64,000 nucleotides of DNA from Clostridia bacterium (GCA_900767835.1 CAAGAO010000028.1:1-64000); one strand, 5' to 3'. Positions 50,562 through 59,770 are shown, numbered from the stretch's first letter. Notes: generated from the sequence alone by a model not told the origin. Program-made: numbers and translations.

Positions 50562-50864
50562 ATGGAATTAGAAAAAACTGTGGAACTTGGTTTGCTTTTG
50601 GATACATATGGTTCACTTTTAACAACCCGTATGAAAGATATTTTAACCATGTATGTTTGTGAAAATTTGAGTTTACAAGAAATCGCAGAATATTTTAAAA
50701 TTAGCAAACCGGCGGTGCTAGATGCAATTAGGATGTCCAGTCAAAAACTAATTAATTTTGAAAATAATATAAAGATGTTACAACTAAAAAATGAGATTAA
50801 TAATCTTATTGAAAAAGATACTGTTTCAAAAAACAATTTAAAAAAACTGATTGAAAAATATTAA
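50562..50864 (+). CDS. ylxM: YlxM/p13-like SRP-associated protein
   Basis: 100 residues from ATG 50562 (an in-frame TTG four codons upstream is possible). The sequence LGLLLDTYGSLLTTRMKDIL, ENLSLQEIAEYFKISKPAVLDAI is the sigma-70 region-4-like helix-turn-helix of the UPF0122 YlxM family, known to regulate or bind the signal recognition particle GTPase. It sits in its usual place just before ffh, separated by 31 bases. Confidence 0.9.
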   Translation: MELEKTVELGLLLDTYGSLLTTRMKDILTMYVCENLSLQEIAEYFKISKPAVLDAIRMSSQKLINFENNIKMLQLKNEINNLIEKDTVSKNNLKKLIEKY

Positions 50865-50895
50865 AACTTTTCAAAATTTCAAAAAGGAGTCAAAT

Positions 50896-52218
50896 ATGGG
50901 ACTATTTGGTAGTTTAAGTGAAAAAATGTCACACATTTTTAGTAAATTAACTAAACGCGGAAAATTAACTGAATTAGAAGTTAAAGAAGCAATGCGTGAA
51001 ATTAAAATGGCACTTTTAGAAGCCGATGTAAACTATCTTGTTGTTAAAGACTTTATTAAAAAAGTATCTGAAAAAGCAGTAGGTGATACAGTTCTAAAAA
51101 GTTTAACTCCGGGGCAACAAGTTATTAAGATTGTCAATGAAGAAATGATTGAACTTATGAAAAGCCCAGACCAAAAGTTAAAAGTTAGTTCTGCTCCGCC
51201 AACTGTAATTATGATGTGTGGACTTCAAGGTGCTGGTAAAACAACTCATGTAGGAAAACTTGGTCATTTATTAAAAAAGAGTGGTAAACGTGTTTTGGCT
51301 GTTGCGTGTGATATTTATCGTCCCGCTGCAATCAATCAATTAAAAGTTGTTGCTACGCAGGCGGGCATTGGTTTTTTTGAAAAAGGCACACAAAACCCAG
51401 TAAAAACTGCAAAACAAGCGGTTGAATTTGCATTAAGCCAAGGTTATGATACGGTAATTTTGGATACCGCGGGCAGACTTCACATTAATGAAGAATTAAT
51501 GAATGAGTTAAAAGCCATAAAAAAAGAAGTCAATCCTATTGAAATATTACTAACAATTGATGCAATGACGGGGCAAGACGCGGTTACAGTTGCTGAAACA
51601 TTTAATAATGAATTAGATATTACAGGTGTTGTTATAACAAAACTTGATGGTGACACTCGTGGCGGTGTCGCACTATCGGTTAAAGCCATAACAGGCAAAC
51701 CTATTAAGTTTTGTGGTGTTGGCGAAAAAATTGGCGACATGGAACCATTTTATCCAGACCGAATTGCATCAAGAATATTGGGTATGGGTGATGTGTTAAC
51801 ATTAATAGATAAAGCACAAGAAGCAGTATCTGAAGAAGAGGCAAAAAAACTAGAAAAAGCCTTTAAAGAAAACAATTTTACTTTCGAAGATTACTTAACA
51901 CAAATGGAAAACCTTAAAAAAATGGGCAATATTAATGATATAATTTCAATGATTCCAGGACTTGGAGCCCAAATGCAAAATGTACAAATAGACGAAAAGC
52001 AATTGTTACACAACAAGGCGATAGTGCAGAGTATGACTATAAAAGAGCGTAGGAATCCAGACCTCATAAAAGCAAGTCAAAAAAAGAGAATTGCAGCAGG
52101 CAGTGGAACTACTATTCAAGATGTAAATTTGCTTTTAAAACAATTTGCCCAATCAAAAGATATGCTAAAACAGATGAAAAACAAAAAAGGCTTACTTGGT
52201 AAGTTTATGGGCTTTTAA
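50896..52218 (+). CDS. ffh: Signal recognition particle protein Ffh
   Basis: 440 residues from ATG 50896 after AAGGAG; a longer frame upstream lacks support. The N domain begins MGLFGSLSEKMSHIFSKL, then the G domain: GLQGAGKTT (P-loop, about residue 107), DTAGRL, TKLDGDTRGGV. The M domain with methionine-rich segments near the C terminus (MIKERRNPDLIKASQKKR and QMKNKKG) binds SRP RNA and signal peptides. It targets nascent membrane proteins to the translocon. No SRP RNA gene is seen nearby. Confidence 0.97.
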   Translation: MGLFGSLSEKMSHIFSKLTKRGKLTELEVKEAMREIKMALLEADVNYLVVKDFIKKVSEKAVGDTVLKSLTPGQQVIKIVNEEMIELMKSPDQKLKVSSAPPTVIMMCGLQGAGKTTHVGKLGHLLKKSGKRVLAVACDIYRPAAINQLKVVATQAGIGFFEKGTQNPVKTAKQAVEFALSQGYDTVILDTAGRLHINEELMNELKAIKKEVNPIEILLTIDAMTGQDAVTVAETFNNELDITGVVITKLDGDTRGGVALSVKAITGKPIKFCGVGEKIGDMEPFYPDRIASRILGMGDVLTLIDKAQEAVSEEEAKKLEKAFKENNFTFEDYLTQMENLKKMGNINDIISMIPGLGAQMQNVQIDEKQLLHNKAIVQSMTIKERRNPDLIKASQKKRIAAGSGTTIQDVNLLLKQFAQSKDMLKQMKNKKGLLGKFMGF

Positions 52219-52371
52219 AAAGTATCTTTGCTAAAAAATTGCAAAAAAACGGCATATTTTATTAAAAAAAGTTATTTTTAATAAAAAAAACATTAAATTT
52301 TGGTATTTCAACCTAAAACAATATGGTTTTAAGTTTAAATATATATACATTAAAAAAAGGAGATAAATACA

Positions 52372-52629
52372 ATGGCAGTTAAAATTAGATTAACAAGATT
52401 AGGAGATAAAAAATCACCTTTCTACAGAGTAATCGTTGCAGATTCACGCTCACCAAGAGATGGTAAATTTATTGACTTGCTTGGAACTTATGACCCACTT
52501 AAAAACCCAGCTGAAATTAAAATTGATAACGAAAAAGCTGCAAGGTGGTTAAAAAATGGTGCTGTTCCAACAGATACAGCTAGAAACTTGCTTGTAAAAA
52601 GCGGTGTTATTGAAGAAAAGAAAAACTAA
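52372..52629 (+). CDS. rpsP: 30S ribosomal protein S16
   Basis: 85 residues: VKIRLTRLGDKKSPFYRVIV, ADSRSPRDGKFIDLLGTYDP and KAARWLKNGAVPTDTARNLL are standard S16 sequence. AAAGGAG precedes the ATG. It follows ffh by 153 bases with no convincing terminator between, and khpA follows 26 bases later: the usual Bacillota run, except that rimM, trmD and rplS do not follow. Confidence 0.97.
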   Translation: MAVKIRLTRLGDKKSPFYRVIVADSRSPRDGKFIDLLGTYDPLKNPAEIKIDNEKAARWLKNGAVPTDTARNLLVKSGVIEEKKN

Positions 52630-52655
52630 AACATCTATAATCAAGGGGTGAAAGT

Positions 52656-52886
52656 ATGGAAGAACTTGTTAAATACATTGTAACCAACTTGGTTGACAAT
52701 GAAGACGAGGTTAAGATTGAATCTGTTCGCGAGGGCGATTCAATAAACATTATGGTTACAGTTGCACCAGATGATATAGGCAAAGTTATTGGCAAAAATG
52801 GTCGTATTGCTCAAAGCATAAGAGCAATTGTAAAATCCGTATCTGCGAAGGAAAAGATTAGATATAATGTTAAAATTAACAAATAA
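52656..52886 (+). CDS. khpA: KH-domain RNA-binding protein KhpA
   Basis: 76 residues, a single KH domain with GKVIGKNGRIAQSIRAIVKS (GxxG loop GKNG). KhpA pairs with KhpB/EloR in Gram-positive bacteria to bind many RNAs and affect cell division and elongation. AAGGGG precedes the ATG. Its place directly after rpsP is conserved. Confidence 0.92.
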   Translation: MEELVKYIVTNLVDNEDEVKIESVREGDSINIMVTVAPDDIGKVIGKNGRIAQSIRAIVKSVSAKEKIRYNVKINK

Positions 52887-52902
52887 TTATTAATTTTATG
52901 TT

Positions 52903-52948
52903 AAAAAAAACAAAATTTCATTTATTTTTTTGAAATTTTGTTTTTTTT
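52903..52948 (+). terminator. Terminator of the ffh-rpsP-khpA run
   Basis: AAAACAAAATTTCA and TGAAATTTTGTTTT arms around a ten-base loop, then T run. Confidence 0.85.
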
Positions 52949-53029
52949 ATATTTAATTATTAAGTAATAAAATAGTGTAAAAACTTATTTTTTTAATATT
53001 TATTCTTTAACGAAAATTCTGTTTATAAA

Positions 53030-53584
53030 TTAAAAATCTAAGTTTTTATCGCAAGATCTAATTTCTTGTTCTATTCTGTTTTTCTCTTTTAGACCGCGTT
53101 GATAATCTTCATAACTTGTTCCGTTAATTTTATCTTGTCTTTTATAATAATTAACAACATTTTCAACTTCAGATAAATAAACGGTGTTGTTTGATGAGAA
53201 AGAAGGAAAAGTGCTTGCGTATTTTTGCTGATTTCTTTTTTCTTCTCTATCTCTTTTTGCCTTAAATTTTCTCCACGCTTTTTCTTGTTTTGCACTTAAA
53301 CAATCGCAGTCATCATAATACTCATAGTCAAGAGAGCTATATTCTACATTTGGATTAATCATATTTTGAAACTCGTTGCGTATAGACAATAAAGATTTAT
53401 TCCAATCAACATTATCGTGGAGTTTTAAGTTAACGTAGTCGGCTGGTTTTAAATTTGTAACTTCATTATTGTGCAAAAATTTAACTTTGCTAAAATCAAG
53501 ATTAGATACATAGATGTAATATAAACCACTTGTTGTTCTTATTATGGCAATATGGTCTTGTGGATATTTTTCATTTCCAAACAT
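53030..53584 (-). CDS. Hypothetical protein
   Basis: 184 residues, minus strand, with AAGGGG upstream of the start. The N-terminal half is beta-rich (IAIIRTTSGLYYIYVSNLDF), the middle has an acidic, cysteine-containing segment (YEYYDDCDCLSAK), then a helical lysine-rich stretch (KAWRKFKAKRDREEKRNQQK) and a helical end. No signal peptide, no motif I recognise. It is monocistronic and flanked by AT-rich spacers. Confidence 0.55.
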   Translation of the reverse strand: MFGNEKYPQDHIAIIRTTSGLYYIYVSNLDFSKVKFLHNNEVTNLKPADYVNLKLHDNVDWNKSLLSIRNEFQNMINPNVEYSSLDYEYYDDCDCLSAKQEKAWRKFKAKRDREEKRNQQKYASTFPSFSSNNTVYLSEVENVVNYYKRQDKINGTSYEDYQRGLKEKNRIEQEIRSCDKNLDF

Positions 53585-53920
53585 ATTTATTCCCCTTTTT
53601 ATTAATTATAATTTAAGTGTAAACCTAAATAAGATTTATGTCAATAGTGATTTCAAATTCTTCAAAAAGTAAAATATTGTTAGTGTATGCTTTATACGGG
53701 AAGGATAGTTATGTTAAAAATGAAAGAAAGAAAAAGTTACTTTAATATGTTAGAATATTTTAAGATGTAATGTTAAAATAATAAATAATTGTGAACAGCA
53801 TATGAATAGTAAAAAATATGAAAATTTAAAAAATATTTTTAACATATATAAAGCAAAAAATTATTAAAAATATATAAATAATGTAAAATCATTATTAATT
53901 TTTATAATAAATATGTTAAA
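53585..53920. other. AT-rich spacer with possible 19-residue ORF
   Basis: A frame at 53711-53770 (MLKMKERKSYFNMLEYFKM) has AAGGAT in front of its ATG and a weak upstream promoter. Nothing else supports it. The rest is AT-rich without features I can name. Confidence 0.3.
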
Positions 53921-53962
53921 ATGTTAAAAAAAGATAAAAATTTGATTAAAAAGAGATTAATT

Positions 53963-55372
53963 ATGAAAAAAACAAAAATTATTTGTACAATAGGTCCTGC
54001 TTGTAACACTGAAGAAACATTGATAAAAATGATTGACTCAGGTATGAATGTCGCACGCATCAACTTTTCTCATGGAACAGATGAAGAACATAAAAAAACT
54101 ATAAATTTATTAAAAAAAGTTAGAGAAAAAAATAATTTTCCACTTGGAATAATGTTAGATACAAAAGGTCCAGAATATAGGATAAAAACCTTTACAAAAG
54201 GTAAAGTAACATTAAAGCAAGGAGATGAGTTTACTTTCACAACAAAAGATGTTGAAGGAACTGATAAAATAGTTTCTGTCAACTATAAAAATCTTGCAAA
54301 AGAAATTGCTGTTGGTGATACAATTTTGGTTTGCAACGGACTTGTAATATTCAAAGTAAAAAAAATAAAGGCTAGCAATGTAATTTGTGAGGTTATTGTT
54401 GGTGGAGAAATTTCTGACCATAAAAGTATGAATTTCCCTAAAAAAGTATTTAAAGGTAAATATATTTCTCAGCAAGATAAAAATGATATATTATTAGGGC
54501 TTGAATGCGGAATTGATTTCATTGCATGTTCGTTTGTGTCAAGAGCAAATGATGTAAAAGATATTAGAAAATTATTAGATGAAAATGGCGGACAAAATGT
54601 TGAAATAATTGCAAAAATTGAAAATCAAATGGGTGTAGATAATGTTGATGAGATTTTGCAAATAGCTGATGGTTTAATGGTTGCTCGTGGCGATATGGGT
54701 GTAGAAATTGAACAAGAAAAACTGCCTATTATTCAAAAATACTTAATTAAAAAATGTTTAAGTCGCGGGAAGTTGGTAATAACCGCAACAGAAATGCTAG
54801 AAAGTATGATAAACAATCCACGACCAACTCGTGCGGAAACAAGCGATGTCGCAAATGCGGTATATGATGGTTCATCTGCAATAATGTTATCAGGCGAAAC
54901 CGCTATGGGCAAATATCCTGTAAAGGCGGTTGAAACAATGTCAAAAATTGCAGAAGAAACAGAAAAAAACATTAAGTATGCCAACCGTTTTGATGAAATG
55001 CAAGTTCAAACTAACCATAATTTAGATGCTGTTTGTCGTGCATGTTGTAGATTGTCTATAGATACTAATGCAAAAGTAATAGTTGCGTGCAGTAAAACTG
55101 GAAGAACAATTAAACAGGTTTCGCGTTTCCATTCGCCTTGCAATATCTTGGGCTTAACAACGGATAAAAATGTATTTAATAAAATGTCACTATATTTTGG
55201 TGTTGAGCCACTTCTTGTTAAAGACTATAAAACTTTAGATAACTTGTTTAAAAATGCGACAATACTTGCAAAAGATAATTTTAATTTAAGTGTAGGAGAT
55301 AATATTATAATTACTGGTGGAACATCAAGTATGACCAATACTAACTTGTTAAAATTAGAAAAAGTCCAATAA
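53963..55372 (+). CDS. pyk: Pyruvate kinase
   Basis: 469 residues from ATG 53963, the position where the conserved N terminus KKTKIICTIGPAC begins; an earlier frame adds 14 residues without binding site. The B domain is reduced but present. Motifs: VARINFSHGT, LDTKGPEYR, KIENQMGVDNVDEIL (catalytic region with Lys and metal-binding Glu), ARGDMGVEIE and TATEMLESM. It converts PEP and ADP to pyruvate and ATP. The C-terminal PEP-utiliser domain seen in some Bacillota pyruvate kinases is missing; the end IIITGGTSSMTNT matches the short form. Confidence 0.95.
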   Translation: MKKTKIICTIGPACNTEETLIKMIDSGMNVARINFSHGTDEEHKKTINLLKKVREKNNFPLGIMLDTKGPEYRIKTFTKGKVTLKQGDEFTFTTKDVEGTDKIVSVNYKNLAKEIAVGDTILVCNGLVIFKVKKIKASNVICEVIVGGEISDHKSMNFPKKVFKGKYISQQDKNDILLGLECGIDFIACSFVSRANDVKDIRKLLDENGGQNVEIIAKIENQMGVDNVDEILQIADGLMVARGDMGVEIEQEKLPIIQKYLIKKCLSRGKLVITATEMLESMINNPRPTRAETSDVANAVYDGSSAIMLSGETAMGKYPVKAVETMSKIAEETEKNIKYANRFDEMQVQTNHNLDAVCRACCRLSIDTNAKVIVACSKTGRTIKQVSRFHSPCNILGLTTDKNVFNKMSLYFGVEPLLVKDYKTLDNLFKNATILAKDNFNLSVGDNIIITGGTSSMTNTNLLKLEKVQ

Positions 55373-55377
55373 AATTA

Positions 55378-55703
55378 TTACTCAACAGTTACACTTTTGG
55401 CTAAATTTCGAGGTTTATCGGGATTTAGCCCATTTTTTATTATTGGATAAGTGTGAGTGAGCATTATTTTTTGTTGGCGTGCCATGTGTTGCCCAACGAG
55501 TATGAGCAATACCACAAGAGGAATTATTAGAACTGATTAACCAATTTCAAATTGGTAACTTTTCCAGCGCATTTTGTTACATTTATTTCATCTTTAAGCA
55601 CGGCAATTCCAGCGGAATCGTAACCCCTATATTCTAGCCTTTCAAGACATTCAATCAAATTATTTTCAACATTAATTCCAATATATCCAGCTATTCCGCA
55701 CAT
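55378..55703 (-). pseudogene. glmS: glmS remnant (glucosamine-6-phosphate synthase)
   Basis: Minus strand, ATG at 55703 one base after the glmM stop. The reading begins MCGIAGYIG (Cys1 nucleophile of the glutaminase domain) and ECLERLEYRGYDSAGIAV, typical GlmS. It meets a stop after about 60 codons; a neighbouring frame then continues with CGIAHTRWATHGTP, the next GlmS motif. After NAHSHLSNN another frame reads LNPDKPRNLAKSVTVE up to the TAA at 55378-55380, the invariant GlmS C terminus. About 500 codons are missing between those parts and at least one frameshift is present. The normal protein is about 600 residues. Position after glmM fits a once complete glmU-glmM-glmS operon. A functional copy must exist elsewhere, or amino sugars are taken up. 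Confidence 0.85.
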
Positions 55704-55704
55704 A

Positions 55705-57027
55705 TTACATATCCTTTTTATCTATTTTTTTAACTATTTCGCAAAGATAATTTGCACTTTTTTGTGCGGAAAATTTATTTAAAGATTCAACCATAATACG
55801 AACTTTGCTTTCCGTTCCAGAAACTCGCACCATAATTCTAGAATTGACGCCAAGTTTGGCTTCTTCTTGATTAATTGCATTTGTTAGAATTTCGCTATTT
55901 ATCACTCGCATTTTGTCCGAAACTATGCAATCTATATTGCTTTGCGGATACAAATTTACCTTAGCAAGTTTTGATAATGGCATCTTTAGATGAGCAACCA
56001 TTTCCGCAAGTATAACTGCGGACAAAACACCATCTCCAGTTGTTGCATAATCTTTTAAAATAATATGCCCAGATTTTTCTCCACCTAAGTTCAAACCATC
56101 TTTATTCATTTTCTCTAAAACATACTTGTCTCCGATATCAGTTCTCTCCAAATTTATGCCTAGAGAGAGCAAATCTTTTTGAATCCCCATATTAGTATGC
56201 CTAGTTCCAACAACTATATTTTTTGCCAGTTTGTTTTCGCTTTTTAAATATTTAGCAAGCATATAAATAATGATGTCGCCATCTAAAATGTTACCGCTTT
56301 CGTCACAAGCAATAATTCTATCAGAGTCACCATCAAAAGCAAAACCAAAATCTGCTTTACTACATTTTACTGTTTGACATAATTTTTCTGGGAATAAAGA
56401 CCCGCAATTTTTGTTTATATTTTTTCCATCATTTTTACAAGAAAGTTTAATAACTTTAGCACCTAACTTTTTAAACACTTTTGGAGCGATATTAAAACTA
56501 GCACCATTGCTTGCATCTAAAACAACTTTAAAGCCTTTTAAACAACTTTGGCAACAATTTATTAAATAATTTTCATATAGTTTAATTAATTTATGATTTT
56601 GCAAATATGTGCCAATTTGATTTTGACATACAGTAAAACTATGTACAAACTTTCGCTCTAACGCGTTTTCTCTTTCATCTCCTAACTTAAACCCGTTTTT
56701 ATCAAAAATCTTAATTCCGTTATATTCTGCTGGATTATGTGATGCACTTATAACAACACCATAATCAAAACCAAGAGTTTTTGTTAAATAAGCAATACCA
56801 GCCGTAGGGCATACACCAACATCAACAATATTTGCACCACCACTTAATGCTCCACCAGAAAAGGCGAGTGTTAAAAAATCTCTACTTGTTCGTGTGTCAC
56901 CACCAATTAAAATTTTAGGTTTGTTGCAAGTAGTTGCAAGTGCATTACCACATTTGTATGCTAAATCAAAGGTTAGTTCATCAATAACTTTTCCCCTTAT
57001 ACCATCAGTACCAAAAAAAACACCCAT
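55705..57027 (-). CDS. glmM: Phosphoglucosamine mutase
   Basis: 440 residues. Converts glucosamine 6-phosphate to glucosamine 1-phosphate. The catalytic serine lies in VISASHNPAEYNGIKIF (near residue 98), the metal loop in FAFDGDSDRI, the sugar-binding loop in GGEKSGHI, and the phosphate loop in RVSGTESKVRIMVE. The ATG directly follows the stop of the glmU-like gene (TAAATG) with GGAG inside that gene, so translation is coupled. The glmS remnant starts one base after its stop. Confidence 0.95.
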   Translation of the reverse strand: MGVFFGTDGIRGKVIDELTFDLAYKCGNALATTCNKPKILIGGDTRTSRDFLTLAFSGGALSGGANIVDVGVCPTAGIAYLTKTLGFDYGVVISASHNPAEYNGIKIFDKNGFKLGDERENALERKFVHSFTVCQNQIGTYLQNHKLIKLYENYLINCCQSCLKGFKVVLDASNGASFNIAPKVFKKLGAKVIKLSCKNDGKNINKNCGSLFPEKLCQTVKCSKADFGFAFDGDSDRIIACDESGNILDGDIIIYMLAKYLKSENKLAKNIVVGTRHTNMGIQKDLLSLGINLERTDIGDKYVLEKMNKDGLNLGGEKSGHIILKDYATTGDGVLSAVILAEMVAHLKMPLSKLAKVNLYPQSNIDCIVSDKMRVINSEILTNAINQEEAKLGVNSRIMVRVSGTESKVRIMVESLNKFSAQKSANYLCEIVKKIDKKDM

Positions 57028-57654
57028 TTAGTTCTCCTTTAAATATTTTTTTGCAAGTTTTGGCTTAATTGTTTCTCGCTCTCTTGCTACAACAAAATCA
57101 TAATCATTTGTATTAACGGTCAGGGTAGACCCAGCACAAATATAGGTGCCTTTTTTAATATGTAAAGGAGCAATTAAATTAACATTGCTACCAATAAAAC
57201 AATTATCTTCAACAATGGTTTTGTTTTTGATTTTTCCATTATAGTTTACAAAAATAACCCCGCAACCAATGTTGCAATTTTTACCAATATCACTATCTCC
57301 AATGTATGTTAAATGACTCGCTTTCGTTCCGCCACCAACGTGTGAATTTTTTACTTCGCAAAAATTACCAATTTTGCAATCGTCATCAATAATACTATTT
57401 GGTCTTAAATGACAAAATGGTCCAATTTTAACATTTTTACCAACTTTGCTTTGTTTTAAATAACTATATTCAATAATAGAATTATCGCCAATAGTGCAGT
57501 CGCAAATATAGTTGTTGGGCATTAAAACAACATTATCTCCAAGGTGTGTGTTACCTTGAACAATGTTTCCAGGATAAATTTTGACATTTTTGCCAAAAGT
57601 GACACTCTTGTCAATTTTACAACTTATAAATTCGGGCGTGTTAGAATTATTCAT
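57028..57654 (-). CDS. glmU: Acetyltransferase-only GlmU homologue
   Basis: 208 residues from ATG 57654 (GGAGAG upstream; a TTG five codons before is less likely). The whole protein is a left-handed beta helix equivalent to the C-terminal half of GlmU: GPFCHLRP (catalytic-site arginine), VKNSHVGGGTKASHLTYIGD (lysine and catalytic histidine region), IGCGVIFVNYNGKIKNKT and GSNVNLIAPL match in order. The N-terminal pyrophosphorylase domain is absent and no trace of it lies upstream. It should acetylate glucosamine 1-phosphate, with the uridylyl step done by another protein. It heads the glmU-glmM-glmS cluster. Confidence 0.85.
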   Translation of the reverse strand: MNNSNTPEFISCKIDKSVTFGKNVKIYPGNIVQGNTHLGDNVVLMPNNYICDCTIGDNSIIEYSYLKQSKVGKNVKIGPFCHLRPNSIIDDDCKIGNFCEVKNSHVGGGTKASHLTYIGDSDIGKNCNIGCGVIFVNYNGKIKNKTIVEDNCFIGSNVNLIAPLHIKKGTYICAGSTLTVNTNDYDFVVARERETIKPKLAKKYLKEN

Positions 57655-57751
57655 AATCTCTCCAAACAAATATATGATAAAAATCGCATTTTGTGTGAAA
57701 ATTCAAATGATTTTAATAGTGATAAATAAGAGTATTGATTAGCAAAATACA

Positions 57752-57795
57752 TAAAAATCTCACTCTATTACTTAAAATTAAGAGTGAGATTTTTT
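57752..57795 (-). terminator. Terminator downstream of the metal-permease operon
   Basis: AAAAATCTCACTCT and AGAGTGAGATTTTT arms; T runs on both sides allow use in either direction. Confidence 0.75.
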
Positions 57796-57853
57796 GATTC
57801 AATCAATAAATAAACAATTCATAAAAGCAATAAATCGGCAAGCAAATAATCAG

Positions 57854-58762
57854 TTAAATAAAGAAACCAATCAAGTTTAATATTTCGCCTAAAATTACAC
57901 CTAAAATATATACTAAAAATAATATTCCAAGATTTTTAAGCCATTGTTTTTTATTATGTTTAAAGAGCATAAGTAATCCAAGTCCAGCACCAGTTGAAAG
58001 GCCAGCAAGTAAAGCACCAAAAGTTATACCATTTGCCATATATAGTTCAACAAGTAATACAGATGATACACAGTTTGGAATTAAACCAATAAGAGAAGTA
58101 AGAAATGTTTGAATATATTTGTTTATTCCACTTAAAGAGGTTATGTCGAATTTAGCAAAAGTGATTATCGCACCGAGAATAATATTTACTATTAAAATGA
58201 ATAGTGCAATTTTAAAAGTATGTTTAAGTGCGTCAAGAAAGATATTATCAGCACAGCAATGGTCAGTGTGTTCGTGGTCGTGTTCTTCGTGACCGCATTC
58301 GCACGCTTCGTGTTCGTGGTTCTCGGCCAAAACTTCCATATGGTTTTCACGCTTTTTATGGAGAATTTTTGCTAAAAGGTCAATAGCATATCCGCAAATA
58401 ATTGCATACACAAGTTTTATCAAAATCATATTAAGCATAGGCAAAATGTATGTATAATCGGAAAACATAATAGGTATTGCTTCGTCGCTTGTGGCAATAA
58501 ATACAGCAATTAAAGTGCCAAGAGTTATGTTTTTCTTGTTATATAAATCTGCCATTGCAACCGAAAATCCGCATTGTGGAATAGACCCTGCAAGTCCACC
58601 CACAATAGGACCAAACTTTTTTGCACCTTTAAAAAAGTTGGTGTATCTATGAGAATTATGCTCAAAGTAACTAACTAAAAGATACACTAAATACAAAATT
58701 GGAATTGCTTTTAGTGTATCTATAGTCGCTTCTTCAAGCACCATTAAAATGGCTTTTAGCAT
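57854..58762 (-). CDS. Multi-spanning metal permease (putative Mn/arsenic-type efflux protein)
   Basis: 302 residues, about eight membrane segments in two homologous halves: the first ends with GSIPQCGFSVAMADLYNKKN and ATSDEAIPI, the second with GLIPNCVSSVLLVELYMANG and GLSTGAGLGLLMLF. A central cytoplasmic or external loop (residues about 147-170) is His/Cys/Glu-rich (HEACECGHEEHDHEHTDHCC), a likely metal-binding patch. Such proteins are annotated as putative manganese transporter or SO_0444-type Cu/Zn efflux. Which metal and direction is unknown. Its ATG overlaps the stop of the beta-solenoid gene (TAATG), so the two are translationally coupled. Confidence 0.7.
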   Translation of the reverse strand: MLKAILMVLEEATIDTLKAIPILYLVYLLVSYFEHNSHRYTNFFKGAKKFGPIVGGLAGSIPQCGFSVAMADLYNKKNITLGTLIAVFIATSDEAIPIMFSDYTYILPMLNMILIKLVYAIICGYAIDLLAKILHKKRENHMEVLAENHEHEACECGHEEHDHEHTDHCCADNIFLDALKHTFKIALFILIVNIILGAIITFAKFDITSLSGINKYIQTFLTSLIGLIPNCVSSVLLVELYMANGITFGALLAGLSTGAGLGLLMLFKHNKKQWLKNLGILFLVYILGVILGEILNLIGFFI

Positions 58763-59625
58763 TATTTGTTATCCTCCAAATCGAGTAAAGAGGTTTGCTC
58801 GGCTATGACTATCTTTTTAGATTGCTCTTCGTTGGTTTCTTTTTCTTCTTTTAATGAGATATTTACATCTTTAATGCCATATTTTTTGGAAGACTTAGGC
58901 TTATTGTCTTTTTTATAAGAGTAAACAATAATAACTCCTTCCTGTTTGCTGACAATTTTACCGCCCATTTGTTGACAAACTATTGAATTGCCAACAATAA
59001 GGTTAATCACGCCATCTTCTAAAGTTCCTATTTCAACATCATCACATACTTCGTTAATTTGACAAGAATTAATTGTTCCAATAGTTGATTTATTTAATAA
59101 ATAATTAATTTTACCATTTTGCAAAGTCGCGATTTGAGCATTATCCATAAGCCCTTCAATGTAACCATTGTTAACTGTTCCAATTTTGCTTTTTCCGCGA
59201 ACAAACAAAATTTTACCATTGTTCATTGTGTCAATATGACAATTTCCATCTAAAAACTTAATGCTCCCATTGTTAAAAGTTTTAATACTAACTTTGCCTT
59301 TGACATAGTCTATAGCGCAAGAATTTATGGTTGTAATTTGAACTTTGTCTTTTACTACAGCAATATATGTGTCTTTAATAATGCCGATTTTTGCTTTACC
59401 ACCAACTTCTTTTATTTTACCACCATTTAGTATTTGTATTTTTGCTTTGCCTTTAACTGAATCATAGTTGGAATTATGGCTTTCCAAAACAACAGCAGTA
59501 CTATCAAGCTTAACTCTGTTGCAATTAATTAAAATATGAGCGCCTTCTAAAAGAGTTAAACCTTGTTCATTCTCGTGAACAACAGGTTCAATAATTTTTT
59601 CTTTAAACAAATTAAAAAATGCCAT
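58762..59625 (-). CDS. Beta-solenoid protein with ten 17-residue repeats
   Basis: 287 residues from ATG 59625 (AAGGTGG upstream; GTG at 59637 has no spacing). From residue 60 to about 229 the sequence falls into ten exactly 17-residue units with pattern [KN]xxIxTxNxGxIxxVxG, e.g. KVSIKTFNNGSIKFLDG, NCHIDTMNNGKILFVRG and KSKIGTVNNGYIEGLMD. This regularity implies a beta-helix with two or three strands per turn. The N-terminal 55 residues are different and lack a signal peptide; the C terminus is charged and lysine/glutamate-rich. No catalytic residues are apparent. It overlaps the metal permease gene by one base, so a joint role (scaffold, cytoplasmic partner) is possible. I do not recognise the family; bactofilin is an alternative with different repeats. 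Confidence 0.65.
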   Translation of the reverse strand: MAFFNLFKEKIIEPVVHENEQGLTLLEGAHILINCNRVKLDSTAVVLESHNSNYDSVKGKAKIQILNGGKIKEVGGKAKIGIIKDTYIAVVKDKVQITTINSCAIDYVKGKVSIKTFNNGSIKFLDGNCHIDTMNNGKILFVRGKSKIGTVNNGYIEGLMDNAQIATLQNGKINYLLNKSTIGTINSCQINEVCDDVEIGTLEDGVINLIVGNSIVCQQMGGKIVSKQEGVIIVYSYKKDNKPKSSKKYGIKDVNISLKEEKETNEEQSKKIVIAEQTSLLDLEDNK

Positions 59626-59770
59626 ATTTATAACCACCTTTAAAATTTTCTTTAAGAGTATATCATACTAAATAAAAATATCAAACTATTTTTTTAAAAT
59701 GGTAAAGAGTTGGTGCATATTTGTACAAAAAATGTATATGTTGAATACTCTAGTTAATTATGAAATAGAA

